From contig NZ_OY781464.1 of assembly GCF_963676735.1 (NCBI RefSeq), positions 4,993,001-5,057,000 on the forward strand: a stretch of DNA of 64,000 nt, given 5' to 3'. The notes beneath the pieces were generated by a model that saw only the letters and a list, made by a program, of their open reading frames with translations, was not told the origin of the DNA and did no database searches. Position numbers and translations under genes: made by a program. Every line of letters starts with the position of its first letter. Position 1 is the stretch's first letter. This document shows positions 43,869 through 53,392 of this stretch, in pieces. This stretch comes from an uncultured Draconibacterium sp. (GTDB lineage: Bacteria; Bacteroidota; Bacteroidia; Bacteroidales; Prolixibacteraceae).

Positions 43869-44732
43869 ATGCAAAACTTTTTTGTAAAATCACACGGATT
43901 AGGTAACGATTATATCACCCTCAACCAAGACGAGATAAGCTTTAAATTAACAGAAAAAGCCATTGTGCGTATTTGCGACGTGCATTTTGGAATTGGTTCG
44001 GATGGGATTTTGTTAAAGGTGCCAAGCAATAAAGCCGATTTTGGTTTGCGTATTCTGAATCCCGATGGTTCGGAAGCCGAGAAAAGTGGCAACGGCTTGC
44101 GTATTTTTGCGAAGTATTTGTACGATTATGGGTTTACTAAAGAAAAATCGTTTAGTATTGAAACACTGGGAGGTTTGGTGCAGGCCCAGGTAATTGAAGA
44201 GAAAAACAACAAGGCTAAAACCATTAAAGTAGATATGGGAAAAGCCATTTTTGAATCGGAAAAAATTCCTGTTGCCTGCGCAAATGAAGAGTGCATTGGC
44301 GAAGTGTTGGAATTGGCAGACCGCAGTTACGAAATTAACTGTGTTTCGGTTGGTAACCCGCACTGTATAATTTTAAAAGAAGAATTACACGAAGCAGAAA
44401 TAAAAAAGTATGGTGCTGAAATTGAAAACCACTCCAAGTTTCCGAACCGGATAAATGTGCAGTTTGCCCGTGTGGTTTCGCCCAACGAGGTGGAAGTATT
44501 AATTTGGGAGCGTGGTGCCGGCTGGACACTGGCATCGGGTAGCTCGTCGTGTGCTGTGGCCTGCACAGTGGTGAAGCGCGGATTAACCGAACGAAACCTT
44601 AGTATAAAAATGCCGGGAGGTAGCCTGGCCATTGAAATTGACAAGGATTGGGAAATTCGAATGACCGGTGAAGTTCGTGAAATAGCATCCGGAACATTAA
44701 GTGCTGAACTGCTGCAGGATTTGGAGTTGTAA
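43869..44732 (+). CDS. dapF: diaminopimelate epimerase homologue lacking both catalytic cysteines
   Basis: 287 residues, full length for DapF, with both halves of its fold. Conserved binding elements are present: FFVKSHGLGNDYI (4-16), GIGSDGIL (41-48), NPDGSEAE (64-71), GNPHC (162-166), ERGAGWT (214-220). The catalytic cysteines are not: the EMCGNG site reads EKSGNG (Ser73), and the LACGTG site reads LASGSS (Ser223). DapF uses this Cys pair to swap the alpha proton between LL- and meso-diaminopimelate, so activity here is uncertain. A conserved Ser/Ser subgroup, another substrate or a non-catalytic role are all open. It is divergent from dapL. Confidence 0.85.
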   Translation: MQNFFVKSHGLGNDYITLNQDEISFKLTEKAIVRICDVHFGIGSDGILLKVPSNKADFGLRILNPDGSEAEKSGNGLRIFAKYLYDYGFTKEKSFSIETLGGLVQAQVIEEKNNKAKTIKVDMGKAIFESEKIPVACANEECIGEVLELADRSYEINCVSVGNPHCIILKEELHEAEIKKYGAEIENHSKFPNRINVQFARVVSPNEVEVLIWERGAGWTLASGSSSCAVACTVVKRGLTERNLSIKMPGGSLAIEIDKDWEIRMTGEVREIASGTLSAELLQDLEL

Positions 44733-44775
44733 AACCAATGCTTTTCAGCTTTTTAATAATGAAAATTTAGCAACT

Positions 44776-46959
44776 TCAGATTTCCAGGTTGGTGATTCTT
44801 TCGCTTACCTTATAGCTGTAATCCGGGTATTCGTACATTGCCATTCGCGGTTCGGTTTGTCCTATTGAATAGCCAAAAACTCCTTTGTAGTCTGCTTTGC
44901 GTTCGCCCATTTCTTCTAACTGATCGAGGTATTCGGCAATGGACTTTGATTCGATAACAATTACCTTTCCCATTTTATGAATAATGGGACTATGAGCCCG
45001 CGTAGGGTCGTGGTCGAATTCCAGAATTCTTCGTCCGTAACGGGTAATTCCTATGGTGCGGTAAGTCATACTTTTTCCTACACCGGGAAGGTTAAGAATG
45101 CTTCGGTCAGTGGATAAAAACGAAATATCGGCAATATGGCATAATCCTTTTATATTCTCTACAATTTTATCGGGTTGCAAGAGCAGGTTTTGTGCAAAAT
45201 CCATTTGATGTTCGGGGATGTTCCCAAAAATTTTCTCTTCCATACGTTCTTGCAGAACTCTTGAATTTGGGGTAAAGTTGCTTTTGTTTTCTTTAAAACC
45301 TTTTACGGTAAAAGTATAGTACGAGAGTACGCCAATTTCGTTTAAAACTTTTCGGAGTTTCGCACTGTGCCCTCGCCTTGATGCTGCGGCGGTAAAAACA
45401 AGCTGGTTGGTAACGGCCCATCCCGATTTTAGCAATAGCTGAATGGCCCGTTTTGATTCGGGTGTTATTTCCATGGGCGACTGAAAATGTGTTTGTATAA
45501 CAAACTGTTTTATACCAATTTTTTGTGCTTTTTGTTTAAAAATGGCCAACATTATACCCAACTCGGGAGTTATGCGTTGGGGCAGGTAAGCCGGCAGTCG
45601 TGTTCCAATTCTTATTCGTAAAATTTCGGCAAATTTGTCGCCTTCCGCGCGCATTTTGTTGTCCTCAATTTTGGCTTTTGCCATATTATAAATTGCCTCC
45701 AGAATTTCTTTCAGGCTTTTGTTACTGCTCATTAAGGCATCGCCACCTGTTATCAGAATATCGCGAAGCTGAGCATCGTATCTAAAGTACTCCAGTAATC
45801 CGGGAAGACGTTCGGGCCACGATTTCTCAGGTTTCAGCTTTTCCAGGTTGAAATTGTAACGGCCGCTTTGAAAGTCGTACATGCGTTGGCAGCTGGCACA
45901 TAAGCCACCACAGGCTCGCCCAACTGTGTCGGGTATAAAAATGGCCACCTCGGGATAACGCCGGTGAATATTGTATGATGGAATAAGCCATCCGGCAGCA
46001 TTGGGTTTGCCGGGTTTAACTTTGTCTTCTTTTTCCCAGGCAACAATATTTCCAAACTCTTCAACCAGTTGCTTGCTGTAAATAACGTAACACCGAATGG
46101 CCAAATCGGCACCTACTACATAGTCTGGAATGTAGGAGTTTAAAAGCGACAGGTAGTAAGGATTAACAAAAAACGGAATGCCTTTTCGCCGTGCTTTATT
46201 TAACACCTTCATGGTTTCATTTGTTAGGGTATAATCCAGCATTTCGTTTAACAACTCGGGCGAGCGCACGGCAAAACGCAAATGGAAGTTGCTTTCTTGC
46301 CACCATTGCTCCATTTGAGCTTCTTTTTCGTTAAAGCTCAGGCCTTTCGCGAAACAATAGCGTTTGCTCGTTATTTCACCACTGTCAATTTTTTCAATAA
46401 GGATGCGAATTATCCTCTTCTGATTGATTTTACGTAGTTTATCAACTTTTACATCCAGCCCTGATGGGTACTTTTCCATCCAGCTATTTAGTTGTTTACG
46501 TTGTGGAGCGAGGTGAGCATTTTTGCCACTTAACTGCCTGAAAAGTTCCAGCATATCTTTAAAAAAGGCAACTTTTGCTCCGCCTGTACCATTGTGTGTA
46601 GCCAGCCAAATTAGCTTAAACGGGTTGGTTTTAGCCAGCTGTCCGCCAATATTCTGATCGGGAAACTCACTGCCTGCATGGTCGATATAATCCAAAATGC
46701 GTATGGCTGCCTGGTCTTGCCAGCTTAGTTTTAATGCCAGATCCGGATCTGTTTTTGTGTTTCTGTAATAATGTAATGCGGCCTGATTTCGTTTTAAAAC
46801 CGGGAAAACCCAGTTGCGTATGGCTTCATGAATTTCAACTACATTTTCCGAATTGCGAATAATTTTTTCGAGAACCGGGTTTTCATCCAGCAATTTTTGT
46901 AGTGTTTTTCGGGCACGCACCGAAATGCCCACCTTATCCCAAAAAGCAATTGAATCCAT
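44776..46959 (-). CDS. KamA-family radical SAM protein, long form
   Basis: 727 residues, against about 420 for lysine 2,3-aminomutase. The radical SAM cluster motif is CGGLCASC (Cys350, 354, 357). ILITGGDALMS (401-411) matches the KamA segment, and LPGVGKS has the probable PLP lysine (Lys629) at the place of PGGGGK. The first ~230 residues are an extra helical domain of unknown role. The aminomutase moves the alpha-amino group of lysine, or of an EF-P-linked lysine in EpmB, to the beta carbon. Substrate here is unknown. It is convergent with the dapF homologue. Confidence 0.85.
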   Translation of the reverse strand: MDSIAFWDKVGISVRARKTLQKLLDENPVLEKIIRNSENVVEIHEAIRNWVFPVLKRNQAALHYYRNTKTDPDLALKLSWQDQAAIRILDYIDHAGSEFPDQNIGGQLAKTNPFKLIWLATHNGTGGAKVAFFKDMLELFRQLSGKNAHLAPQRKQLNSWMEKYPSGLDVKVDKLRKINQKRIIRILIEKIDSGEITSKRYCFAKGLSFNEKEAQMEQWWQESNFHLRFAVRSPELLNEMLDYTLTNETMKVLNKARRKGIPFFVNPYYLSLLNSYIPDYVVGADLAIRCYVIYSKQLVEEFGNIVAWEKEDKVKPGKPNAAGWLIPSYNIHRRYPEVAIFIPDTVGRACGGLCASCQRMYDFQSGRYNFNLEKLKPEKSWPERLPGLLEYFRYDAQLRDILITGGDALMSSNKSLKEILEAIYNMAKAKIEDNKMRAEGDKFAEILRIRIGTRLPAYLPQRITPELGIMLAIFKQKAQKIGIKQFVIQTHFQSPMEITPESKRAIQLLLKSGWAVTNQLVFTAAASRRGHSAKLRKVLNEIGVLSYYTFTVKGFKENKSNFTPNSRVLQERMEEKIFGNIPEHQMDFAQNLLLQPDKIVENIKGLCHIADISFLSTDRSILNLPGVGKSMTYRTIGITRYGRRILEFDHDPTRAHSPIIHKMGKVIVIESKSIAEYLDQLEEMGERKADYKGVFGYSIGQTEPRMAMYEYPDYSYKVSERITNLEI

Positions 46960-47117
46960 GGCATTAAGTTTTACTGTAGTTGCTGTACTATTTTAAGTTA
47001 CTAAAAATGGGGCGTAAATCAAAAGGAAATGGCCATATTCTGAGCCGTATGTTGCGAAAGTTCTGCCTTGAAAATCAAAATATTATAGTGCAATGAGTGC
47101 CATTTGTTTATTTCGAT

Positions 47118-47125
47118 TATCTTTG
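47118..47125 (+). promoter_or_regulatory. probable -7 box for era
   Basis: TATCTTTG fits TAnnTTTG. It lies 64 bases before the start at 47190 and inside any longer reading from 47097, which supports the shorter start. Confidence 0.5.
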
Positions 47126-47189
47126 TGCCGGTTTTTTAAAAAATAACAAAGAATTCCCGCAAGGGAAGGAACACCTAATAGTTGAAATA

Positions 47190-48074
47190 ATGACACATAA
47201 AGCAGGATTTGTGAATATTGTTGGAAATCCAAACGTAGGAAAATCAACAATAATGAATGCACTGGTAGGCGAAAAACTGTCTATCATTACCCAAAAGATG
47301 CAAACCACGCGTCACCGTATAAAAGGCATTGTTAGCGGCAACGATTTCCAGATTGTTTATTCCGATACTCCCGGTATTTTAAAGCCCAGTTACAAGCTAC
47401 AGGAATCGATGATGAAATTTGTTGATACCGCGTTAATTGATGCTGATGTAATCCTTTTTGTTACCGATGTAAAAGAGAAAGTGGATAAAAATCCGGAGTA
47501 TATTGAGAAAGTACGAAAATCGAATATGCCGGTTATTGTTTTGCTTAATAAAATTGATTTGTCGAACCAGGAAGAGGTAGTAAAACTCTACAATCACTGG
47601 TCGGATACTTTTCCAGGGGCCGATGTATTTCCCATTTCGGCACTCGAAAAATTTAATATCGAACCAATTTTCGACCGGATACTTGAACTGTTGCCCGAAG
47701 GGCCTGCCTTTTTCCCAAAAGACGAATTAACAGATCGTAACGAACGATTTTTTGTGCAGGAGATTATTCGCGAGAAGATTTTGCTGCATTACCAGAAAGA
47801 AATTCCGTATTCGGTTGAAGTGGAAGTAGAGGAATTTAAAGAAGAAGAAAAGATTATTCATATCCGATCGGTAATTCATGTTTCACGTGATAGTCAGAAA
47901 GGGATTATAATTGGTCACCAGGGAAAGATGATTAAGCGTGTTGGAACAGAAGCCCGAAAAGATGCCGAAGAATTTTTTGGCAAGAAAATATTCATGGAAC
48001 TATATGTAAAAGTAGCCAAAGACTGGCGCGAAAAAGATGGTTCGTTAAAACAATTCGGGTACGATAAATTTTAG
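47190..48074 (+). CDS. era: GTPase Era
   Basis: 294 residues from ATG 47190. GTPase domain: G1 GNPNVGKS (12-19), G3 DTPG, G4 NKID, and a C-terminal KH domain with GHQGKMIKRVG, which binds the 3' end of 16S rRNA. Era guides 30S maturation. A longer in-frame start at 47097 is rejected because the promoter box would lie within it and MTHKAGFVNIVGNPN is the family start. Der follows on the same strand, so two ribosome-assembly GTPases are together. Confidence 0.96.
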   Translation: MTHKAGFVNIVGNPNVGKSTIMNALVGEKLSIITQKMQTTRHRIKGIVSGNDFQIVYSDTPGILKPSYKLQESMMKFVDTALIDADVILFVTDVKEKVDKNPEYIEKVRKSNMPVIVLLNKIDLSNQEEVVKLYNHWSDTFPGADVFPISALEKFNIEPIFDRILELLPEGPAFFPKDELTDRNERFFVQEIIREKILLHYQKEIPYSVEVEVEEFKEEEKIIHIRSVIHVSRDSQKGIIIGHQGKMIKRVGTEARKDAEEFFGKKIFMELYVKVAKDWREKDGSLKQFGYDKF

Positions 48075-48089
48075 TTTTTACTCGAATTT

Positions 48090-48112
48090 ATAACCTGGCA
48101 GTTGTAGGTTAT
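48090..48112 (+). repeat. short inverted repeat between era and der
   Basis: ATAACCT and AGGTTAT form a 7-bp stem with a 9-nt loop in the 77-base gap. There is no T tract, so it may be a weak processing or pause site, not a terminator. Confidence 0.35.
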
Positions 48113-48151
48113 TAAATTGTTGGGCTATTTATAAATTGAATTTCAGAAAAA

Positions 48152-49462
48152 ATGAGCAGCAGAATAGTAGCAATAGTTGGACGCCCCAACGTAGGAAAAT
48201 CGACCTTGTTTAATCGTCTTATTGAACAGCGAAAAGCCATTGTTGACGAAACAGCAGGTGTAACCCGCGACCGTAATTACGGCAAAGGCGAATGGTCGGG
48301 TGTGGAGTTCTCGGTAATCGATACCGGTGGTTATGTGGTAAACTCTGATGATGTTTTTGAAGCAGAAATAAACAAACAAGTGCATTTGGCCATCGATGAA
48401 GCCGATGTGATTGTTTTTTTGGTAGATGTAGAGGCCGGCATAACCGACCTGGATGATGCCATTGCCAATATTTTACGCCGAAGCAAAAAAGAGGTTTTGC
48501 TGGTTGTTAATAAAGTTGACAACAATGCCCGGATACTTGACGCACAGGAATTTTATGGCCTGGGACTGGGCGAAATTCAATGCATTTCGTCGATGACCGG
48601 TAGCGGAACAGGTGATATGTTGGATGAGCTGGTAAAAAAATTCCCACACAAAGACGCACTGGAAGAGGAGCACGAGCTTCCCTACCTGTCGGTGGTAGGA
48701 AGGCCAAATGTTGGAAAATCATCTTTCATAAATGCATTAATTGGCGAAGACCGGAACATTGTTACCGATGTGGCCGGAACAACCCGCGACTCGATACATA
48801 CGCGCTACAACAAATTTGGCCACGATTTTATGATTGTAGATACTGCCGGCTTGCGAAAAAAAGGAAAGGTTAGCGAAGACCTGGAGTTTTATTCGGTTTT
48901 ACGCTCGGTACGGACCATCGAAAACTCGGATGTGTGTTTATTGTTAATTGATGCAACCCGCGGAGTAGAAGCCCAGGACATGAACATTATGAACCTGATT
49001 CTAAAAAATAAAAAGGGGGTGGTTATTTTGGTTAATAAATGGGATTTGATAGATAAGGATACCATGACCACCAAAAAAATGACCGAAGAAATTCAGCAAC
49101 GCCTGGCACCATTTACCGATGTACCTATTCTTTTTATTTCGGCACTTACCAAACAGCGTGTACACAAGGCGCTTGAAATAGCCATGGAGGTATATCAAAA
49201 CCGTAAACAACGTATTAAAACTTCGGAACTAAACGAAGTGTTGCTTGAAGCGATTGAAAATTATGGTCCGCCATCGGTAAAAGGGAAATTTATAAAAATT
49301 AAATATTGCACCCAACTGCCTTCGCCTACACCAGCCTTTGCCTTGTTTGCCAATTTGCCGCAATACATCAGAGCGCCTTATAAAAGGTATATCGAAAACC
49401 AGTTGCGCGATAATTTTAATTTTACAGGTGTTCCTATTCAAATTTATTTCAGGCAGAAATAG
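48152..49462 (+). CDS. der: GTPase Der (EngA)
   Basis: 436 residues with two GTPase domains in tandem, the defining feature of Der. Both have the P-loop GRPNVGKS (10-17 and about 182-189), NKVD/NKWD motifs and DTGG/DTAG motifs. The C-terminal KH-like domain ends PIQIYFRQK. Der acts in 50S subunit assembly. It follows era after 77 bases; a hairpin terminator after it also serves the convergent gene. Confidence 0.97.
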   Translation: MSSRIVAIVGRPNVGKSTLFNRLIEQRKAIVDETAGVTRDRNYGKGEWSGVEFSVIDTGGYVVNSDDVFEAEINKQVHLAIDEADVIVFLVDVEAGITDLDDAIANILRRSKKEVLLVVNKVDNNARILDAQEFYGLGLGEIQCISSMTGSGTGDMLDELVKKFPHKDALEEEHELPYLSVVGRPNVGKSSFINALIGEDRNIVTDVAGTTRDSIHTRYNKFGHDFMIVDTAGLRKKGKVSEDLEFYSVLRSVRTIENSDVCLLLIDATRGVEAQDMNIMNLILKNKKGVVILVNKWDLIDKDTMTTKKMTEEIQQRLAPFTDVPILFISALTKQRVHKALEIAMEVYQNRKQRIKTSELNEVLLEAIENYGPPSVKGKFIKIKYCTQLPSPTPAFALFANLPQYIRAPYKRYIENQLRDNFNFTGVPIQIYFRQK

Positions 49463-49475
49463 AGGGAGCTGGGAT

Positions 49476-49507
49476 CCGGAAGTCGGAAGTCCGAAGGTTG
49501 AAGTCAG
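49476..49507. repeat. GGAAGTC-type dispersed repeat copy
   Basis: CCGGAAGTCGGAAGTCCGAAGGTTGAAGTCAG (positions 49476-49507) follows the der stop. It is a copy of the sequence found at both ends of the 4831-5266 island and at 62278. Such GGAAGTC runs occur between genes in Bacteroidota. Confidence 0.6.
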
Positions 49508-49544
49508 AAAATTCCATCTGTAGTTATTGCAGGTGGAATTTTTA
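49508..49544. terminator. terminator between der and the regulatory-domain protein
   Basis: AAAATTCCATCTG and CAGGTGGAATTTT pair with one mismatch and a 9-nt loop, with T tracts on both strands. Confidence 0.8.
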
Positions 49545-50630
49545 GTTTTGCGGAGGTGTGTAATCTTCGGGTAGCGAATTGGCAAAATTTTTCATATCCA
49601 TATAGCCATCAATAATAAAATTAACATTGGGGCTGGTACCGTTAGGGCGGATAGTGAAGGATTGCCGGGACGGATAAATGACCGATTTCTTTTGTGAAAA
49701 GTAATAACGGTCGGTTAAAAATTCCTCGGGAATAGGAAAGAGGTCGTCATCAAAGCGGTAAAACACCTCAAGTTTTTGGGCTTGTATTACAAATTCTTTG
49801 GCCGGCGTACTTAATTCATTGTTTTCAAGCTGGTAAAAGGCTGCTGCCTCGGTTTCAGGGTAAACTTTAATTTTGTAACCCTCTGCTCCCGGATTATTGT
49901 CGTAAATCGATTTTAAAAAATGCCTGTACGATCCGTGATAGGTAATCCTACGGTTATGGTTAAAATAGTCTGCCTTATGTGGTTGCTCCTTATCAAGTGG
50001 TTCATAGTAAAAATAACCTTTTAGTTTCATTACCTCTCCGCCATCCAACGATTTTAATGGAATTTGTTGGCCTTCAGGGCCATCGTACATTTTTACGCTA
50101 AATTCTTGAAGCACAAGTTTTATCCGGTAGCCCAGGTAGTTATTTTCAATGAGTAGCGCATTTTTCGAGCTGGCCAAAAACTGCATTTCATCTCTGTTAA
50201 AAACAAGGTTGCTGTCATTTAAAACCTTAATTTTATCGCGGTATTGCCGAATAAAGTGCGAGTAGAAAAAGCGCAGATTGCGTTTTCGCTTGTTCTTTCC
50301 CGAAACATTAACGCCTGAAATATTATAATTCGAAGGATGAAGCTGAATGTGAAGCTTGCTGCTTTCTTTTAGTGTTTTTATATGGGCATCAAAAGCAACA
50401 TGGTCGGCCACCAGCACACAGGGAAAAAAAGGTGCTTTTAACGAAAAATTACCCAGCGAATCGCTGATGCAACCTATGGTGGTGCCCGAAATAAAAACTT
50501 CGGTGTGTGAAATGGGTTCTTGTGTTTGCGCATGGGTTACCCGGCCTTCAAGCATTTTTTGTTGTGCCTGTGCAGAGTTTATGGTAATAAATACAGAAAA
50601 TACGAATAGAAACCAGCGGTTTAGAATCAT
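49542..50630 (-). CDS. carboxypeptidase-regulatory-like secreted protein
   Basis: 362 residues from ATG 50630, with a signal peptide (1-20, cut after AQA). Residues about 25-110 form a CarboxypepD_reg-like beta domain (LEGRVTHAQTQEPISHTEVFISGT), the fold that opens many TonB-dependent proteins and DUF5686-type proteins. The rest has no recognised domain; it is hydrophilic and could be a beta-rich outer-membrane or periplasmic part. No TonB box or porin barrel is evident. A longer start at 50657 is rejected, since the signal peptide begins at 50630. Function unknown. Confidence 0.75.
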   Translation of the reverse strand: MILNRWFLFVFSVFITINSAQAQQKMLEGRVTHAQTQEPISHTEVFISGTTIGCISDSLGNFSLKAPFFPCVLVADHVAFDAHIKTLKESSKLHIQLHPSNYNISGVNVSGKNKRKRNLRFFYSHFIRQYRDKIKVLNDSNLVFNRDEMQFLASSKNALLIENNYLGYRIKLVLQEFSVKMYDGPEGQQIPLKSLDGGEVMKLKGYFYYEPLDKEQPHKADYFNHNRRITYHGSYRHFLKSIYDNNPGAEGYKIKVYPETEAAAFYQLENNELSTPAKEFVIQAQKLEVFYRFDDDLFPIPEEFLTDRYYFSQKKSVIYPSRQSFTIRPNGTSPNVNFIIDGYMDMKNFANSLPEDYTPPQN

Positions 50631-50779
50631 TGTTTTTGTTTTTACAAAAGAAAGCAAAAATTATTCCACACCACCATAGGCTCTTTCCATTACATTAATT
50701 TATTTCTTAAATTGGCTAAAATTCTTCTGATACAAAACAATTAAGGTAGAAGAGTTCTCAGAAGATAAATTGAACTGTT

Positions 50780-51844
50780 ATGGCACGTTTTCTAAAAGAT
50801 CGTTCAAAAGCGAAAGGTATGGTTCCCGGCTCGCTGGTATTAATTGGCAGGCAGAAAATGGAACAAACCCTTATTCAGTACATCGGGTACAACAAAGAAG
50901 AGTTGCAGGAAAAAACACTTAGTTCGGTGGACGAGATTAAACAAAGTTTTGCACCGGGAAAGGTGAATTGGATAAACATTTACGGTTTGCACGATTTGGA
51001 AATGATTAAGAAGATAGGAGAAGATTTTGGTTTTCCTTCGCTTTTACTCGAAGATATTGTGAACACAGACCAACCGCCGAAGTATGAAAATGGAGTAGCT
51101 TACGATGGTTTTATTTTGAAAATGCTTCATAAAGAAAAGGATTCAAACCGTATTAATGCCGAGCAAATCACCCTATTGTTGGGAGAGAATTATGTGTTAA
51201 CGCTGCAGGAACGAAAAGGCGATTTCTTTGAGTCTGTACGCGAACGCATTCGTAAAAGTAAAGGCCGGATTCGCTCGTGTGGAAACGATTATCTGGCTTA
51301 TGCTTTAATGGACGCACTGGTAGACAATTATTCAATTTTAATTGAAACAATTGGACGGCAGGTTGAAGATATTGAAGATCGGTTGTTTAAATCGATGGAC
51401 ACCAAAATTGTTGAAGAAATTTACCAGTTTAAAACTGAACTAAACTATATCCGTAAAGCCGTTCGGCCGGTGCGCGAAGTTATTGCTTCGCTTTTACGAA
51501 CCGAGGATACCTTCTTTCACGAAAAAAATACCGCTTACCTGAAAGATTTAAGCGACCTGGTAGCACAATCGTCAGAAGCTGTTGAGCTTTATAATAATAT
51601 GACTTCCGATCAGCTAAATATTTATAACTCAAACATTAGCAATCGAATGAATGAGGTAATGAAGATCTTAACAATCTTCGCATCTATTTTTATTCCATTA
51701 ACTTTTATAGCCGGTATTTACGGGATGAATTTTGAGTATATTCCCGAGCTGAAATTTAAGTATGGCTACCTTGTTTTTTGGATTGTTATTCTTATACTTG
51801 GCGGCGGATTATTAATGTATTTTAAACGAAAAAAGTGGCTGTAA
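50780..51844 (+). CDS. corA: CorA family magnesium/divalent cation transporter
   Basis: 354 residues. A large cytoplasmic N-terminal domain with a long helix is followed by two C-terminal membrane helices. The pore signature YGMNFE follows the first. It is a homopentamer importing Mg2+, or in some members Co2+/Ni2+ or Zn2+. It leads the same-strand run ending with the MscS gene; 22 bases separate it from the GNAT-nitrilase gene. Confidence 0.93.
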   Translation: MARFLKDRSKAKGMVPGSLVLIGRQKMEQTLIQYIGYNKEELQEKTLSSVDEIKQSFAPGKVNWINIYGLHDLEMIKKIGEDFGFPSLLLEDIVNTDQPPKYENGVAYDGFILKMLHKEKDSNRINAEQITLLLGENYVLTLQERKGDFFESVRERIRKSKGRIRSCGNDYLAYALMDALVDNYSILIETIGRQVEDIEDRLFKSMDTKIVEEIYQFKTELNYIRKAVRPVREVIASLLRTEDTFFHEKNTAYLKDLSDLVAQSSEAVELYNNMTSDQLNIYNSNISNRMNEVMKILTIFASIFIPLTFIAGIYGMNFEYIPELKFKYGYLVFWIVILILGGGLLMYFKRKKWL

Positions 51845-51866
51845 AAAAGCTGTAACAATTACACAA

Positions 51867-53387
51867 ATGCACGACATTGAAAATATAGAATTAAAGTACC
51901 TTACTTTTGATGATTATCAGGAGCTTAAGCAGGCAATGATTGAGGCTTACTCCAACATGCCCAATGCGTACTGGAAAGAGCACCATATAAAATCGTTGAT
52001 AAAACGTTTTCCGGAAGGGCAGGTGGTGTTAAAAGTAAATGGCCAGATTGCCGGTTGCGCCCTGGCAATTGTGGTGGAGTACGATAAATTTGAAGACAAC
52101 CATACCTACAAGGAAATTACCGGAAATTATACTTTTGAAACCCATTCGCCCGATGGCGATATGCTGTATGGGATTGATGTTTTTATAAAACCAGATTTTA
52201 GGGGCTTGCGCCTGGGACGACGACTTTACGATTACCGTAAAGAACTTTGCGAAAGGCTCAATCTGAAAGGGATTGCCTTTGGAGGCCGAATCCCTAATTA
52301 CCATCTTTACCAGAATGAAATGTCGCCAAAAGAATACATTCAAAAGGTGCGAACAAAAGAAATTCACGATCCGGTTCTGAACTTTCAAATCTCGAACGAT
52401 TTTCATCCGGCCAAAATAATAACAGGCTACCTCGAAGACGATAAGGAATCGAATGAATATGCTGTTTTGCTGGAGTGGGATAATATTTATTACGAAAAAC
52501 CCCGGAAAAAACCGGCAACAATTAAAACTGTTGTGCGTCTGGGGTTGGTTCAGTGGCAAATGAGGTCTTATAAAAATCTAAAAGACCTGATGTTTCAGGC
52601 TGAATTTTTTATCGACGCCGTTTCCAGTTATCGTTGCGATTTTGCGCTGTTCCCCGAGTTCTTTAATGCACCGCTAATGGCCGAAAACAATCACCTTACC
52701 GAACCGGAAGCAATTCGGGAACTGGCAGCCCATACTGATGATATTATCGCAAGGTTTTCGGAACTGGCCATTAGTTATAATATCAATATTTTAACCGGAA
52801 GTATGCCCGAGCTGGTGGATGGCAACTTGTACAACGCAGGTTACTTATGCCGGAGAGACGGTACCAGCGAACGTTACGAGAAATTGCATGTTACCCCTGA
52901 TGAGGTAAAAGTTTGGGGTATGCAGGGTGGACATAAGCTAAAGGCATTGGATACCGACTGTGGAAAAATTGGCGTGCTGATTTGTTATGACTCCGAATTT
53001 CCGGAATTAAGCCGTTTGTTGGCCGACGAAGGAATGGATATTTTGTTTGTACCTTTTTTAACCGATACTCAAAACGGCTATTCGCGGGTACGTAATTGTT
53101 CGCAGGCAAGAGCAATTGAAAACGAATGTTATGTGGCCATTGCCGGTAGCGTTGGCAACCTTCCAAAGGTGCACAATATGGATATTCAGTACGCCCAATC
53201 GATGGTGTTTACGCCCTGCGATTTTGCGTTTCCTGCAAATGGGGTAAAAGCCGAAGCTACTCCAAATACCGAAATGATATTAATTGCCGATGTAGATATT
53301 GGCCTGCTGCGCGAGCTTAACCAGTTTGGAAGTGTGAGAAACCTTAAAGACCGCAGGCTCGATTTGTTTGACCTGAAAAAGAAATAA
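51867..53387 (+). CDS. GNAT acetyltransferase-nitrilase fusion protein
   Basis: 506 residues in two parts. Residues about 1-215 are a GNAT fold with the acetyl-CoA loop RGLRLGRRLY (112-121). Residues about 222-506 are a carbon-nitrogen hydrolase with the triad Glu264 (FPEFFN), Lys339 (YEKLHV) and Cys373 (LICYDSEFPE). The fusion is widespread, and the nitrilase part belongs to the amidase or N-carbamoyl-type group. The substrate is unknown. An acyl- or amide-bearing peptide or polyamine is plausible, with the two activities placing and removing a group; that is inference. It is five bases from the retropepsin-like gene. Confidence 0.88.
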   Translation: MHDIENIELKYLTFDDYQELKQAMIEAYSNMPNAYWKEHHIKSLIKRFPEGQVVLKVNGQIAGCALAIVVEYDKFEDNHTYKEITGNYTFETHSPDGDMLYGIDVFIKPDFRGLRLGRRLYDYRKELCERLNLKGIAFGGRIPNYHLYQNEMSPKEYIQKVRTKEIHDPVLNFQISNDFHPAKIITGYLEDDKESNEYAVLLEWDNIYYEKPRKKPATIKTVVRLGLVQWQMRSYKNLKDLMFQAEFFIDAVSSYRCDFALFPEFFNAPLMAENNHLTEPEAIRELAAHTDDIIARFSELAISYNINILTGSMPELVDGNLYNAGYLCRRDGTSERYEKLHVTPDEVKVWGMQGGHKLKALDTDCGKIGVLICYDSEFPELSRLLADEGMDILFVPFLTDTQNGYSRVRNCSQARAIENECYVAIAGSVGNLPKVHNMDIQYAQSMVFTPCDFAFPANGVKAEATPNTEMILIADVDIGLLRELNQFGSVRNLKDRRLDLFDLKKK

Positions 53388-53392
53388 GTGAA

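Noticed and set aside
49338..49523. Small open frame reading through the GGAAGTC repeat after der
   Set aside because: It overlaps the end of der in another frame, and the repeat gives the usual low-complexity artefact.
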